Shown here one piece after another: positions 59,685-60,000 of a DNA stretch of 60,000 nt; the first letter of the stretch is position 1; every line of letters begins with the position of its first letter. Source of the stretch: Hydractinia symbiolongicarpus (taxonomy: Eukaryota; Cnidaria; Hydrozoa; Anthoathecata; Hydractiniidae). Position numbers and translations under genes: made by a program. The notes under the pieces are model-generated. The model was not told where the DNA came from. It saw only the letters and a program-made list of their open reading frames with translations, and made no database searches. The DNA is taken from positions 24,125,001 through 24,185,000 of the forward strand of contig NC_079882.1 in the NCBI RefSeq assembly GCF_029227915.1, written 5' to 3'.

Positions 59685-60000
59685 TTTGAAACAGAAACCA
59701 AATAGTTGTACACGTGCAAAAGAATTTCTTAACGTGTATGGCATGTTTGTTTATGACATATATAGTACACGTGTTGTATTATTCTCACTAAATATTTTCA
59801 CGAAAAGAATATTTTTTTAGGATCTGCTGTATTTTTTAATTATTATGATTATTCTACTTGCGTTTTTAAGATCTAAGTATAGACTATTTTTGGTCTTTAT
59901 TTCTAGTTTATCTGTGTGGGCGATAAGCCCTGTAGATTTTTTGTTTAATATTTTTTCGCTAATGCCTGATGAACGTTTTTGCGAAAGACCAAAATTTGCG
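59685..60000. other. 3' flank of the last gene
   Basis: AT-rich sequence following the stop codon of the fourth DRAM/TMEM150-type gene; it should include its 3' UTR. Nothing else is recognised before the window ends. Confidence 0.5.

Noticed and set aside
1-60000. tRNA or rRNA genes, CRISPR arrays, bacterial-type operons
   Set aside because: No cloverleaf-like T-arm sequence, rRNA core or spaced identical repeats with unique spacers was noticed; the gene structure is eukaryotic.

Overview
This window is eukaryotic and animal. Genes are split by short AT-rich introns with GT/AG borders, intergenic DNA is rich in A/T runs and miniature transposons, and the proteins (a secreted Wnt ligand, Ataxin-10, the BBS6/MKKS chaperonin-like protein, DRAM-family membrane proteins) are metazoan. 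Low GC content, compact introns and the mix of mobile elements suggest an early-branching invertebrate such as a cnidarian (possibly a hydrozoan). That taxonomic call is inference; no single feature proves it.

Layout. 0.4-1.1 kb: decayed LINE tail (minus). 1.9-9.2 kb: Ataxin-10 gene (plus), at least 12 exons, 5' end unresolved. 10.4-14.0 kb: four-exon Wnt gene (plus), complete and clearly divergent. 14-24.8 kb: mostly gene-free, with one possible small two-exon gene, foldback elements and a broken LINE copy. 24.9-28.8 kb: complete 11-exon IMP dehydrogenase gene (plus), 511 residues. 28.8-32.7 kb: dispersed repeats, long G runs and a few unassigned exon-like segments. 32.7-39.5 kb: three DRAM/TMEM150-family paralogues in tandem on the minus strand. 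41.7-43.3 kb: intronless MKKS/BBS6 gene (minus). 45.3-46.1 kb: intronless LicD-family type II membrane protein (minus). 48.4-49.5 kb: CR1/L2-like LINE fragment. 50.6-53.5 kb: inverted-repeat and Helitron-like elements. 53.5-57.3 kb: an RTE-like LINE nested inside a terminal-inverted-repeat transposon. 58.5-59.7 kb: a fourth, more distant DRAM/TMEM150-type gene (plus).

The genes do not form a pathway; this is an ordinary animal neighbourhood. The parts most worth a second look are the altered acylation motif and missing conserved segments of the Wnt, a young 163-bp tandem duplication that copied the Wnt exon 3 splice acceptor, two foldback elements whose loops hold hammerhead-ribozyme-like cores, two adjacent Helitron-like 3' ends, the LINE nested in a TIR element, and a widespread short repeat family with a CCTGGGGACGAGG core.

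All exon borders were worked out by hand from reading frame, GT/AG signals and phase agreement. No alignment or database search was run.
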